Shown here: piece after piece, positions 1 through 9,000 of the stretch | How the letters are laid out: each line of letters starts with the position of its first letter | Numbering within the stretch: the first letter of the stretch is position 1 | Position numbers and translations under genes: made by a program | From: VBDM01 sp964430565 | Lineage (GTDB): Bacteria > Pseudomonadota > Gammaproteobacteria > Burkholderiales > SG8-39 | Assembly (NCBI GenBank): GCA_964430565.1 | Contig: CAYSFD010000008.1 | Span: 1 to 57,243 of the forward strand | DNA length: 57,243 nt | Reading direction: 5' to 3' | The notes under the pieces: generated by a model | Database searches by the model: none | Seen by the model: only the letters and a program-made list of their open reading frames with translations | What the model was told of the DNA's origin: nothing

Positions 1-271
1 CCAGGTACCGGTAGTTCCAGATTTCTTCGTCCTTCTGCGGGACGGCGAGCCTCCATGGAGCCTTGCCGACGCGTTTCTGCACCTCCTCCTGGGTCATTCC
101 CGGCTTGAGCTGCCGGAAGTCCTCGTCATGCAGCGTCCAAAAGTCCCTCATCCCGGCAAAGTCCGGGTGAACGCAGCCATTCAGCGCCAGGACCGCTGCG
201 AACCCGGCCAATAGTTTGGAAACGTTTGTCATGGCCTGCGTGCCGGTCAGTCGTCTGAAAATGCCCTTCAT
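1..271 (-). CDS. BamE/SmpA-like outer membrane lipoprotein, partial at C-terminus
   Basis: The reading frame runs leftward off the window edge; 90 residues are visible. It begins with a signal peptide of about 32 residues ending in a lipobox (LNGC), so the mature protein should be a lipid-anchored periplasmic protein. The mature part carries the pattern FRQLKPGMTQEEV followed by VGKAPW, as in the small SmpA/OmlA (BamE-type) domain. The start was chosen at 271 because AGGAGA lies five bases upstream; a second ATG at residue 14 is possible. It diverges from thrC across an 87-bp gap. Family-level call is fair; the exact role, outer-membrane assembly or otherwise, is not established. Confidence 0.6.
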   Translation of the reverse strand, partial: MKGIFRRLTGTQAMTNVSKLLAGFAAVLALNGCVHPDFAGMRDFWTLHDEDFRQLKPGMTQEEVQKRVGKAPWRLAVPQKDEEIWNYRYL

Positions 272-358
272 GGCCGTCTCCTGTGAAGTTATGCCGATGC
301 GTTAACAATTCCATATACTCCTTTATTCCCTGATTGGATTCCAGTTTGATCGGTCCCG

Positions 359-1768
359 ATGCGCTACGTCAGCACCCGCGGGGTTGCCAAGCCGCAAGCG
401 TTCACCGAGATCGTACTGGAAGGCCTTGCGCCCGATGGCGGCCTGTTCGTGCCGGAGGCTTTGCCCAGACTGAGCGCGGATGAGCTTGCTGCGATGCGCG
501 GCATGAACTACGCGGAGCTCGCCTTCGCGGTTCTTTCGCGATTCGCGGACGAGGTTCCCGCCGCCGACCTCAAGCGGCTTGTCGAGAAGACCTATACCAA
601 GGAAAGTTTCGGCAGCGAGGAGATCACTCCGGTCAATAAGCTCGAGCAAGGCCTTTATCTCCTGGGCCTGTCCAACGGGCCCTCGCTCGCCTTCAAGGAT
701 CTCGCGCTCCAGCTCCTCGGCAATCTTTTCGAATACGTGCTGGAGAAGCGCGGCGCGCGGCTCAATATCGTCGGTGCTACCTCCGGCGACACCGGGTCTT
801 CCGCTGAATACGCATTGCGCGGCAAAAGGAACCTGCGCGTTTTCATGCTCTCGCCGCACGGGCGCATGAGCGCGTTTCAGGCGGCGCAAATGTACTCGCT
901 GCAGGACGCAAACATTTTCAATATCGCAATCCGAGGTGTGTTCGACGACTGCCAGGATATCGTCAAGGCGCTCTCCGGCGATCTTGCGTTCAAGGCAAGG
1001 CACCGGCTCGGCGCGGTCAACTCGATTAATTGGGCGCGCGTCGCGGCGCAGGCGGTGTACTATTTCAAGGCTTATTTCGCCGTGACCCGGGCTGACGGGG
1101 AATCGGTGTCCTTCGCGGTGCCGAGCGGCAATTTCGGCAACGTCTATGCCGGGCACGTGGCGCGGCAAATGGGCTTGCCGATCCGCAAGCTCATTGTCGC
1201 CACCAACGAGAACGACGTGCTCGACGAGTTCTTCCGCACCGGACGCTATCGCGTGCGCAAAGCTTCCGAAGTCAAGGCGACGAGCAGCCCTTCGATGGAC
1301 ATCTCCAAATCTTCGAACTTCGAACGCTACGCTTACGACCTCATCGGGCGCGATCCGGAGAAACTGAAAGTGCTGTGGACGCAACTCGATCGCGAAGGTG
1401 CCTTCGACCTAGCGGGTACCGAGTTTTTCGGGCGCGTCGCGGACACCGGTTTCATTTCCGGATCGAGCACGCATGCCGACCGTATCGCGACGATCCGCCG
1501 TGTCTGGAAGGACTACGGAGTTATGGTCGATCCGCACACCGCCGACGGCATCAAGGTCGGGCTCGAGCACCGCGAGCAGGGCGTGCCGCTGGTCTGCATG
1601 CAGACCGCTCAGGTCGCAAAGTTCGCAGAGACCATCCGCGAAGCGCTGGGCGAGGACCCCAGTCGGCCTGCCGGTTTCGAAAACCTTGAAAAACTTCCGC
1701 AACGCTTTGAGGTGATGGAAGCCGATGCGGGCAAGATTAAACGCTATATCGCGCACCACACCCGCTAG
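359..1768 (+). CDS. thrC: threonine synthase
   Basis: A 469-residue PLP enzyme of fold type II that converts O-phosphohomoserine to threonine, the last step of threonine synthesis in the cytosol. The N-terminus (YVSTRG, then LAPDGGLFVPE) is the typical threonine synthase N-terminal domain. The PLP lysine is predicted at Lys113 in SLAFKDLALQ. ATSGDTGSS near residue 140 and SGNFGN near 255 are the phosphate- and cofactor-binding loops. Length is normal for the long bacterial class. In many betaproteobacteria thrC follows the homoserine dehydrogenase gene; here the upstream neighbour is instead a divergent lipoprotein gene. Confidence 0.95.
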   Translation: MRYVSTRGVAKPQAFTEIVLEGLAPDGGLFVPEALPRLSADELAAMRGMNYAELAFAVLSRFADEVPAADLKRLVEKTYTKESFGSEEITPVNKLEQGLYLLGLSNGPSLAFKDLALQLLGNLFEYVLEKRGARLNIVGATSGDTGSSAEYALRGKRNLRVFMLSPHGRMSAFQAAQMYSLQDANIFNIAIRGVFDDCQDIVKALSGDLAFKARHRLGAVNSINWARVAAQAVYYFKAYFAVTRADGESVSFAVPSGNFGNVYAGHVARQMGLPIRKLIVATNENDVLDEFFRTGRYRVRKASEVKATSSPSMDISKSSNFERYAYDLIGRDPEKLKVLWTQLDREGAFDLAGTEFFGRVADTGFISGSSTHADRIATIRRVWKDYGVMVDPHTADGIKVGLEHREQGVPLVCMQTAQVAKFAETIREALGEDPSRPAGFENLEKLPQRFEVMEADAGKIKRYIAHHTR

Positions 1769-1832
1769 TTCCCTTGTGCCGCAGAGAGGTGGGGCTTGGG
1801 ATGTGAGGCTTGTTCCCGCTACAATCACCCTT

Positions 1833-2216
1833 ATGAGCTCCGTCCTCTCGAAAGAAAAAAACGTCCTCGGCGGTCCGCTGCTCGCCTGCAGCTATGCGCC
1901 GCTCACGGGTTTTTTCCGCGACGGCTGCTGCGCGACGCACGACGTCGAAGGGGTCGCGCACTTAGTCTGCATCAAGACGACCGGGGAGTTTCTCGAATTC
2001 AGCCGCTCGCGCGGTAACGATCTCAGCACGCCGCGCCCGGAGATGCGCTTCAAGGGCTTGAAGTCCGGCGATCGATGGTGCCTGCACGTACTGCGCTGGG
2101 TCGAGGCTTACAAGGCCGGCATGGCGCCGCAGGTCGTCCTCGAAGCCACCCACGAAAACGTCCTCAGGTACGTTCCCCTCGAAGCGCTGAAGAGCTGCGC
2201 GCTGGATTTGCACTGA
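1833..2216 (+). CDS. DUF2237 family protein
   Basis: 127 residues with the DUF2237 signature: NVLGGPLLACS at the start, TGFFRDGCC, then a HLVCIKTTGEFLEFS strand and RPEMRFKGLKSGDRWCLH. These small soluble proteins are conserved in bacteria and have no established function. The in-frame start at 1725 would overlap thrC, so the ATG at 1833, where the conserved region begins, is preferred. It lies 64 bp after thrC on the same strand and could be read from the same transcript. Confidence 0.85.
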   Translation: MSSVLSKEKNVLGGPLLACSYAPLTGFFRDGCCATHDVEGVAHLVCIKTTGEFLEFSRSRGNDLSTPRPEMRFKGLKSGDRWCLHVLRWVEAYKAGMAPQVVLEATHENVLRYVPLEALKSCALDLH

Positions 2217-2258
2217 TTTTGCACTGATGCGTTTCCAAGCTCGCTAGTTACCGGCCGC

Positions 2259-2456
2259 GTGAGCGTGGCTATCGCCCCCGTTATCGGCGCGGGCGGCCCG
2301 GAGCAGGACGACCCGGCCGCAGTTGCCCGGTTGCGGAACGAGCTGCAGCGGCGCGGCATCGATTCGGCGTATTGCGCCGATGGCGCGGCGGCCGTCGAGT
2401 ATCTCCCGGCCGATTGTGCGTGGTGGTCGTCGGCGAGACGCTCGGTTATTAGGAAA
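2259..2456 (+). other. possible remnant of a small hypothetical gene
   Basis: This fills most of the 355-bp gap between the DUF2237 gene and the next gene. A GTG-initiated frame starting VSVAIAPVIGAG runs with good codon use to about 2418, then becomes arginine/serine-rich out-of-frame-looking sequence. Moving to the neighbouring frame near 2418 gives a plausible short end (VVVGETLGY then stop at 2456). This looks like a decayed or frameshifted gene of about 65 residues. No family is recognised and it may not be a gene at all. Confidence 0.25.
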
Positions 2457-2571
2457 CATCTCTCGGCTCCGAAACAATTTGCAACGAACCTCCCGCCCGC
2501 AGCAACAGTTTGGAAACGACTTCGCGGGACAATTGCGCTTCGTTCTTCCAAACCATTCGAAGGAGAGAATC

Positions 2572-3111
2572 ATGCTTGAAGACGGAAAGAGAATACTGCT
2601 GGCGGGGCTGCTGGCCGTCGGCCTCGTCGGTGTCGGATCGAGTTGGGCCCAGATGGGCCCGCGCGGCCAAGGCCAGGAAGGCCAGGGCCCGATGCGCGGC
2701 TTCGAGAAGTTGCACAAGGAACTCAACCTCAACGCGCAACAGGAAGAGCTGTGGAAAAAGGCGCAAGCCGCTCAGCGCGACGCCTTCCGGTCGACGCGTG
2801 CGAAGGGCGAGGAGACGCGTGCGAAGCTGCGCGTCGAAATCGACAAGCCCGGCGCGGATCTGAAGCAGTTCGCGCAGTTACGCGACCAATTGCGCGCACA
2901 GATGCACGCCCAAATGGAGGCGGCGCGCAAGCAGGTACGCGCGACCTGGTTCGTCGTGTACGACGCGCTCGACGCCAATCAGAAGGAGCGGGTGCGTCTG
3001 GCGATCCGCGACGGCATGGACCGCGGCGGACGCATGGGACGCCATCATCGCGGTGGAGCGCACGGCGAGGCCTTGGGCGAGCGCTCGGGCAGCGAGCACG
3101 TGCACGGCTGA
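2572..3111 (+). CDS. periplasmic Spy/CpxP-like protein
   Basis: 179 residues with a cleavable signal peptide (hydrophobic stretch LLAGLLAVGLVGVG, cut after AQ near residue 28). The mature part is mostly charged helix with one LNLNAQQEELWKKAQ segment and a second YDALDANQKERVR segment; these are degenerate copies of the LTxxQ repeat of Spy/CpxP/CnrR-type periplasmic chaperones or metal sensors. The C-terminus is rich in Gly, Arg and His (RMGRHHRGGAHG, HVHG), which could bind metal. The start is set by GAAGGAGAG a few bases before ATG 2572. The family assignment rests on the repeat pattern and topology. Confidence 0.6.
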   Translation: MLEDGKRILLAGLLAVGLVGVGSSWAQMGPRGQGQEGQGPMRGFEKLHKELNLNAQQEELWKKAQAAQRDAFRSTRAKGEETRAKLRVEIDKPGADLKQFAQLRDQLRAQMHAQMEAARKQVRATWFVVYDALDANQKERVRLAIRDGMDRGGRMGRHHRGGAHGEALGERSGSEHVHG

Positions 3112-3166
3112 TCAAGCCGGGAATTCCAGCAAGGCAGTACCAGCCGAAGCGTCGAAAGCTGTCGAT

Positions 3167-3193
3167 CCGCGCCGGGTTATTGACCCGGCGCGG
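3167..3193. terminator. hairpin between convergent genes
   Basis: A perfect 11-bp stem (3167-3177 with 3183-3193) with a five-base loop lies between the ends of the two convergent genes at 3111 and 3177. The stop codon of the leftward gene overlaps the loop. There is no clear T-run on either side, so it may act as a bidirectional stop or only protect 3' ends. Confidence 0.4.
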
Positions 3194-4136
3194 TCTGCGG
3201 CACCGGGCTCAACCTGAAGATCTGCGGCGACGAGGGGTCGATGTTCGCCCGGATCCAGCGCGTCTGCGGCGAACCGAACACGATCACGCGGGTGAAGTTG
3301 CGCAACGGTTGATCCGTCGCCGGATCGGCGATCGGCTGGTCGAGCCTGTAGAAATGCGAGTCGCCGTGCACGAAGAGGAGCGGCCTGCCGAACCTCAAAG
3401 CGAGATCGCGCAGCGCGTTGCGGAATTCGGCGAAGCCGTCGCGCCCGCGCCCGCGTCCCCTCATCTTTCCCCCGAAGTCCGGATCGGCCTGCCCGAAGAC
3501 GAGCATGCCGGCAAGGTCGCGCCGCTCGGCGAGGCCCCGACTGTCCTCCAGCCACGCCAGCACCGCGGCCATGCGCTCGCGGTGCTCGGCGTCCATCGCA
3601 GCCGTCCTGCCGAGATTGTTGTTGCTGCCTTGCACGTTGACGCTGACGAAGAGGACGTTGCCTGCGATCCAGCGCATGTGCTCCCGATATTGCGCGTAGC
3701 GCCCCGACTGCCGTTCGAGTTCGATGGTGCGTTCGCCCAGGCTCCGGTCGCCCGATTGGAACAGCTCCCGGAGTTTGTCGAGCCGCGAGAGGGGATCGAA
3801 GCCGGTGCGGTGGCAGTCCACCCAGTCGTTGTCTCCGGGGACGATCACGAACGGGTGCTTGAATTTTTCGAATTGACGCTTTCTCGCCTCGAACCATCGG
3901 TCGGTGCAGGGGCCGACCCCCGAAGTGATGTCGCCGACGTGAATCACGAATACAAGCTGCTCGCGGTTCATCTCCTCGATCATCGCGTCGAGCGCCAATG
4001 CTTCCAGCGTACTGTAAGGCGTATCGCCGATCAGCCCGAACGCGAATCCGCTGCCCACGGCCGAAGGCAGGGGCGGCGGGGTGTGCGCCGTGCAGCCGGC
4101 GATCCCCAGCAGCAGGACGGAGAGCCGCCGCTTCAC
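3177..4136 (-). CDS. lipoprotein calcineurin-like metallophosphoesterase
   Basis: 319 residues starting with GTG. A short signal peptide ends in a lipobox (LLLGIAGC), so the enzyme is probably anchored to a membrane facing the periplasm. Metallophosphoesterase motifs appear in order: LIGDTPY near residue 36, HVGDIT near 67, PGDNDW near 100, and HGDSHFY near 255. These supply the two-metal site that hydrolyses phosphate mono- or diesters. The natural substrate cannot be read from the sequence. The GTG start overlaps the mutS stop codon by four bases (GTGA), so it is translationally coupled to mutS. Confidence 0.75.
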   Translation of the reverse strand: MKRRLSVLLLGIAGCTAHTPPPLPSAVGSGFAFGLIGDTPYSTLEALALDAMIEEMNREQLVFVIHVGDITSGVGPCTDRWFEARKRQFEKFKHPFVIVPGDNDWVDCHRTGFDPLSRLDKLRELFQSGDRSLGERTIELERQSGRYAQYREHMRWIAGNVLFVSVNVQGSNNNLGRTAAMDAEHRERMAAVLAWLEDSRGLAERRDLAGMLVFGQADPDFGGKMRGRGRGRDGFAEFRNALRDLALRFGRPLLFVHGDSHFYRLDQPIADPATDQPLRNFTRVIVFGSPQTRWIRANIDPSSPQIFRLSPVPQTAPGQ

Positions 4137-6673
4137 AAGCGCTTCAGTTTGTAGAGCAGTTCCAGCGCCTCGCGGGGGGTGAGTTCGTCCGGATTCGTTG
4201 CGTCTAGTGTTTCTCGCAGGGCATCGGCTTCCTTCGGCGGCTCGGCCTCGGGCTTTCCTGCGGCGAAAAGATCCGACTGGCCCCCGAGTGTGAGGCTGGA
4301 GTCCTCCAGCATCTGCAAATACTTGCGCGCGTTGCGGATCACCCCCTTGGGGACGCCGGCGAGTTGCGCGACCTGCAAGCCATAGCTCTGCGACGCTGGA
4401 CCTTCCTCGACTGCATGCATGAACACGATCGTGTCCTTGTGCTCGACCGCATCCAGGTGGACGTTGGCCGCTTCCTTGTATTCGAGCGCGAGGCGCGTCA
4501 TCTCGAAGTAGTGCGTGGCGAAGAGGGTGAGCGACTTATTGCGCTCGATCAACTGCCGGGCGATCGCCCAGGCGAGCGCGAGGCCGTCGAAGGTCGAAGT
4601 GCCCCGCCCGACCTCGTCCATCAGCACGAGACTCTTGTCGGTCGCGTTGTGCAGGATGTTGGCCGACTCGGTCATCTCGACCATGAAGGTCGAGCGGCCG
4701 CCGGCGAGGTCGTCCGCCGCCCCGACGCGGGTGAAGATCTGGTCGATCGGTCCGATCCGCGCCGATTTCGCGGGAACGAAGGAGCCCACGTGCGCCAGGA
4801 GCACGATGAGCGCGACCTGCCTCATGTAGGTGGACTTGCCGCCCATGTTGGGGCCGGTGATGAGGAGCAGTTGCCGGGCAGGGGAGAGCCGCGTGCCGTT
4901 GGCGATGAACGGGTCGATCTGCGCTTCAACGACCGGATGACGCCCGGCATCGATCTCGATCAGGATCTCGTCGGTGAATTCCGGCCGGCAGTAATCGCGC
5001 GCCGACGAGGCCGCGGCGAAACAGGCCAGCAGATCGAGCTGGGCCAGCGCGCGCGCGATGCGCTGCAGCGCCGGGAGATGCGCCGAGAGCAGCCCGAGCA
5101 GCTCTTCGTAGAGCGACTTCTCCAGCGCCAGCGCGCGGTCGCGTGCCGAGAGCGCCTTGTCCTCGAATTCCTTGAGCTCCGGCGTAATGTAGCGCTCGGC
5201 GTTCTTGAGCGTCTGCCTGCGCCGATAGTCGGCGGGCACTTTTTCGGCGTGAGCGTTGGTGATCTCGATGTAGAAGCCGTGCACGCTGTTGTAGGCGACG
5301 CGCAGGTTGGGAATGCCGGTGCGGCTGCGCTCGCGCAGCTCGAGCTCGGAGAGAAATTCGCCGGAGTGCGTTTGCAGCTTGCGCAGCTCGTCCAGCTCCT
5401 TGCTGTAGCCGTCGGCGATCACGCCGCCCTCGCGCACCATCGTCGCCGGTTCCTCCAGCACCGCGCGGCGCAGAAGCGCCAGGCACTCGGTCGGTGTCAG
5501 CAGATCGTCAGCCAGCGCCGACAGCAGCGACGCCTCCCCTGGAACCGCACGCGCAAGCTCGGGCAGTAATCCGAGGCTGTCCCGCAAGGACGAAAGGTCG
5601 CGGGGCCGCGCGTTCCTGAGCGCAATGCGGCCGGTAATGCGCTCGACATCGGCGAACCGGCGCAACAGCTTATGAATCCCGACGTGAGCCTCGCCGAGCG
5701 CGGCGACTGCCTCGTGGCGCGCGGCGAGCGTCTTGCGGTCGCGCAAGGGATGGTGCAGCCAATGCCTCAGCAGCCGGCTTCCCATGCCGGTCGCGCACTC
5801 GTCGAGCAGCGAAAAGAGCGTCGGCGCCGGCTCACCGCGCAGCGTCTCGGTGATTTCCAGATTGCGCCGGGTTGCTGCGTCCATGCGAACGAACTCGCTC
5901 ACGCGCTCCGGGATCACCGCCGCGACGTGGGAGAGCGCCTGCCCCTGGGTCTTGCGTGCGTATTCGAGCAGTGCGCCGCAGGCGCCGATCGCGGGCTCCA
6001 GCTCCTCGCAGCCGTAGCCGGCGAGGCTGGCCGCGCCGAGCTGCTTCAGCAGAAGCTTGCGCCCGGTGTCGAATTCGAAATGCCACTCGGGGAGCCGCGT
6101 GAGCGCGTAGCCGGAGAGCGCGGGATCTTCGCCGGCGGTTTGCGCGAGCAGGATTTCCGCCGGGCCGATGCGACGCAGCTCGGACGCGAGGATCTGTGGA
6201 GCGATCTCGGTGACGCGCAGATCGCCGCTCGCGAGATTGAGCCAGGCCAGTCCGACTGCGCCCTTCGTGCGGGAGAGCGCGAGTAGAATGTTGTCGGCCT
6301 TGTCCTCGAGCAACGCCGAGTCGGTGAGCGTGCCGGGTGTGACGATGCGCGTGACCTGCCGGTCGACGGGACCTTTCGAAGTCGCCGGATCGCCGATCTG
6401 CTCGCAGATCGCGACTGACTCGCCGATGCGCACGAGCTTCGCGAGATACTGATCGACCGCGTGATACGGCACGCCCGCCATCTTGATCGGCGCGCCGGCC
6501 GAGGCGCCGCGCGTGGTGAGCGTAATGTCGAGCAGGCGCGAGGCGCGCTCCGCGTCCTCGTAGAACAACTCGTAGAAGTCGCCCATGCGGTACAAAAGCA
6601 GCACATCCGGGTGCTGCGCCTTGATGCGCAGGTACTGCTGCATCATCGGGGTATGTTGAGCAATGTCAGCCAT
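4133..6673 (-). CDS. mutS: DNA mismatch repair protein MutS
   Basis: 846 residues, the normal MutS length. It recognises mispaired bases and starts methyl-directed or methyl-independent mismatch repair. Visible are the mismatch-reading Phe-x-Glu in MGDFYELFYEDA near residue 33, the central lever and clamp regions, the Walker A loop GPNMGGKST near 605-614, DEVGRGTS near 684, and the C-terminal helical tail. The start at 6673 (ATG) is chosen over a TTG one codon upstream. It is transcribed leftward, and its upstream region is only about 85 bp long before the mobile element begins, so the insertion may have altered its promoter. Confidence 0.97.
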   Translation of the reverse strand: MADIAQHTPMMQQYLRIKAQHPDVLLLYRMGDFYELFYEDAERASRLLDITLTTRGASAGAPIKMAGVPYHAVDQYLAKLVRIGESVAICEQIGDPATSKGPVDRQVTRIVTPGTLTDSALLEDKADNILLALSRTKGAVGLAWLNLASGDLRVTEIAPQILASELRRIGPAEILLAQTAGEDPALSGYALTRLPEWHFEFDTGRKLLLKQLGAASLAGYGCEELEPAIGACGALLEYARKTQGQALSHVAAVIPERVSEFVRMDAATRRNLEITETLRGEPAPTLFSLLDECATGMGSRLLRHWLHHPLRDRKTLAARHEAVAALGEAHVGIHKLLRRFADVERITGRIALRNARPRDLSSLRDSLGLLPELARAVPGEASLLSALADDLLTPTECLALLRRAVLEEPATMVREGGVIADGYSKELDELRKLQTHSGEFLSELELRERSRTGIPNLRVAYNSVHGFYIEITNAHAEKVPADYRRRQTLKNAERYITPELKEFEDKALSARDRALALEKSLYEELLGLLSAHLPALQRIARALAQLDLLACFAAASSARDYCRPEFTDEILIEIDAGRHPVVEAQIDPFIANGTRLSPARQLLLITGPNMGGKSTYMRQVALIVLLAHVGSFVPAKSARIGPIDQIFTRVGAADDLAGGRSTFMVEMTESANILHNATDKSLVLMDEVGRGTSTFDGLALAWAIARQLIERNKSLTLFATHYFEMTRLALEYKEAANVHLDAVEHKDTIVFMHAVEEGPASQSYGLQVAQLAGVPKGVIRNARKYLQMLEDSSLTLGGQSDLFAAGKPEAEPPKEADALRETLDATNPDELTPREALELLYKLKRL

Positions 6674-6756
6674 CAAAAAAAGCCTGTTTTCCCTCTGATT
6701 TCATAGTACATTAGCGTTTATCGAAGTCCGACAATGTTCTCTGGAATCCGGCATAA

Positions 6757-7974
6757 ATGCGAAACGTCCTGCGAAACGTTTCAACCCTTACCACGCTGGC
6801 CTGTGAGCGGCTGAAACGCGGTTCCCTCGGCGACCCCACCCATCCCGGCCTGCGAATCATGGCGCGCCCGTCCGGCGCCAAGGTGTGGATCTACCGTTTC
6901 CGTGACCCTGCAGGGAAGATGGCCCAACTGCTGATCGGGTCATTCCCCGCATTATCCCTCGCCGACGCGCGCAGCGAGTGGCGAAATCACCGCGCCACCC
7001 GCGACAAGCACGGCGATCCGCGCGACGAGGTACGCCGGCGACAAGAGGCTGCCAAGGTGGCGGCGATACGCGGCAAGGGCTACACGCTGACGCGCGCCGC
7101 AGAGAGCTATCAGAAGGAGCACCTGTCCAAGCTCGCGCGGGGCGACGAGCAGTGGCGCATTCTGGAGCGCGAGATCCTGCCCGAAATCGGCAGTGTGCTG
7201 CTGGCCGACCTCAAGCCCTCGCAAGTCATGGCGGCAATCGTTCCCATGCGCAAGAGGGCGCCGCGCGTGGCGGCCATGGGCATTTCCGCGCTGCGTGGCG
7301 TGATCAGGCACGCACGCAGCATGAATCGGCTGGACCTGGATGTTGCCGACCCGACGGCGGGCATACCGACCATCCCGCAGGGCAAACGCAGCCGGGCGCT
7401 GAGCGATCCCGAGATCAGCCTGCTGCTGCGCTGGCTGGACTCCGGCGCGGTGTCCCGCACGATTGTCGATGTGCTGCGACTCACGCTTTACACCGGCGCC
7501 CGCAGCGGCGAAGTCTGCGCCATGCGCTCGCGCGACGTGGACATCGATGCGAAGACCTGGACGCACACCCAGGGCAAAACCGGCGACGTGAGCGTGACGC
7601 CCTTGTCCGCGCCCGCCGTCGAGATCCTGCGCAACCGCCTTGGCGAGGAGTACGTCTTTCCGGTGCGTGGCAACCCGGTCAATCAGAAGGCGTTGAGCGT
7701 GGCCTTGTTCGCCTCGCGGCAGGCCGGCGACGCCTGCCCGATAGACCACTGGACCTCGCACGATCTGCGCCGCACCACCCGCACCGGCCTCGCGCGCCTG
7801 GGCTGTCCGTTCGAGATCGGCGAATCCATCCTTGGCCATCGGCTGCCCGGAGTGGCCGGCGTCTACAACGTCTATGCCTACGCCGACGAGATGCGCAAGT
7901 GGCTGGATCGGTGGGCCGAACATGTGGCGGGAATTGCCGCGCCGCGGGCTAAACCGGGGCGCGCGAAACGCTAA
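6757..7974 (+). CDS. tyrosine recombinase / site-specific integrase
   Basis: 405 residues of the P4-like integrase type with an N-terminal arm-binding domain (DUF4102-like: LRIMARPSGAKVWIYRFRD, then LLIGSFPALSLADAR). The C-terminal catalytic domain shows Arg249 (TGARSGE), His335 and Arg338 (HDLRR), His361 (LGHRLPG) and nucleophile Tyr370 (GVYNVY), the full set needed for strand exchange. It should catalyse insertion and excision of the island. The N-terminus is unusual because its first nine codons are the attachment repeat and no good ribosome site precedes the ATG. No alternative start retains the arm-binding domain. Confidence 0.93.
   Translation: MRNVLRNVSTLTTLACERLKRGSLGDPTHPGLRIMARPSGAKVWIYRFRDPAGKMAQLLIGSFPALSLADARSEWRNHRATRDKHGDPRDEVRRRQEAAKVAAIRGKGYTLTRAAESYQKEHLSKLARGDEQWRILEREILPEIGSVLLADLKPSQVMAAIVPMRKRAPRVAAMGISALRGVIRHARSMNRLDLDVADPTAGIPTIPQGKRSRALSDPEISLLLRWLDSGAVSRTIVDVLRLTLYTGARSGEVCAMRSRDVDIDAKTWTHTQGKTGDVSVTPLSAPAVEILRNRLGEEYVFPVRGNPVNQKALSVALFASRQAGDACPIDHWTSHDLRRTTRTGLARLGCPFEIGESILGHRLPGVAGVYNVYAYADEMRKWLDRWAEHVAGIAAPRAKPGRAKR
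6758..6781 (+). repeat. left attachment-type repeat (attL candidate)
   Basis: TGCGAAACG at 6758 and TGCGAAACGTTT at 6770 form a double unit that recurs at 30508-30531. 21 of 24 bases agree and the three differences are the middle triplet. The repeat overlaps codons 1-9 of the integrase gene, whose ATG uses the base just before it. Confidence 0.65.
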
Positions 7975-8021
7975 GGAGTGCGCCGCATAGCACCTTGATT
8001 GTTGTGACCTTGGGAGTGGCG

Positions 8022-8984
8022 ATGGAAAACACGAAAATTCCGCAAGACATGAAAGATGCGCTGCTCAAGTTTGATGCCGCCGCAGAAGCCATAGTCAAGT
8101 CATTCCTCGACACCGTGGAGTCGCAGGAACCGCCCAAGATCATCTATCACTACACCAATGATGTTGGCTTGAGGGGCATCTTGGAGTCTGGCCAGCTTTG
8201 GCTATCTGACATTTTCAATCTCAATGATCCCTCCGAGTTGAGCCACGGCTTTTCCCATGCGGTCAAAATCTTGAACGACAAGGCAGCCGAAGGCCCACCG
8301 GAAAGCCAGGTGTTCGCCAAGCATTTCGCGGCCTTCCACCAGGGCGGAATGCAAGGCAGCGCCCATTACTTCGTTTGCTCGTTCAGCGCGGACGGCAATG
8401 ACCTTGGCCAATGGCGAGCCTACGCAGACAACGGGCGCGGCTACGCTCTCGGGTTCGATGCCAAAGCGTTGGAAGATGGTTTCACAAAAGAGAATGGCGT
8501 CGCGATACCAAACAACTGCACTTTCAGCGTCACATACAAAGACGCTGTGCTTGCGGACATTCATCGCCAGATGATCGAAAGCATGTTTGATCTGATCTCG
8601 CTGCCGCGAGGCAAGAAGTTGGAGAGCGCTTCCCTCAACGGCTATATGAAGGAATTGTCCGTGACTCTGTCGGTACATGTGCTGCGTGCCGCACTGTTTT
8701 TCAAACATGAGGCTTACCGCAACGAAAGCGAATACCGGTTCTTGCAGATTCACAGAGCCGATGTTCCGCCCCCCGAAGTGAGACGGAGATACCGCGCCTA
8801 CGAACTGGTCAAGTACAGAGAATTTGATTGGAAGCGCTTGCAGGCTGGGGCGTTAAAGCAAATCGTTGTAGGCCCTGCGGCAGACCGCACGAAGGCGACG
8901 CGATTTGCTACAGATTGCCTGGCTGCATGCAACGTGGAAGACGTCGAAGTCGTGTGCTCGGATATTCCGTACCGGGCCGTATGA
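8022..8984 (+). CDS. DUF2971 domain protein
   Basis: 320 residues. The region YHYTNDVGLRGILESGQLWLS and FNLNDPSE near residues 43-70, and CSFSADGNDLGQWRAYADNGRGYALGF near 120-148, are typical of DUF2971. That family is often found on mobile elements and in defence islands; its N-terminal pattern resembles the ADP-ribosyltransferase-like fold, but an enzymatic activity is not shown here. The start at 8022 is supported by GGGAG five bases upstream; the TTG at 7995 lacks this. It follows the integrase by 47 bp on the same strand, and the next gene converges on it. Confidence 0.75.
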   Translation: MENTKIPQDMKDALLKFDAAAEAIVKSFLDTVESQEPPKIIYHYTNDVGLRGILESGQLWLSDIFNLNDPSELSHGFSHAVKILNDKAAEGPPESQVFAKHFAAFHQGGMQGSAHYFVCSFSADGNDLGQWRAYADNGRGYALGFDAKALEDGFTKENGVAIPNNCTFSVTYKDAVLADIHRQMIESMFDLISLPRGKKLESASLNGYMKELSVTLSVHVLRAALFFKHEAYRNESEYRFLQIHRADVPPPEVRRRYRAYELVKYREFDWKRLQAGALKQIVVGPAADRTKATRFATDCLAACNVEDVEVVCSDIPYRAV

Positions 8985-9000
8985 TTTTTGCGAAACAGAT

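Noticed and set aside
2643..4154. 503-residue rightward open frame over the Spy-like and phosphoesterase genes
   Set aside because: It is antisense to the phosphoesterase, arginine-rich, and covers two recognisable genes in other frames.
4364..5569. 401-residue open frame antisense to mutS
   Set aside because: Shadow of the strong mutS reading frame in high-GC DNA; no ribosome site or family pattern.
6680..6790. tRNA or tmRNA gene as integration target at the left end, and likewise at 30500-30720
   Set aside because: No cloverleaf or T-loop sequence is visible at either end; the target appears to be intergenic.
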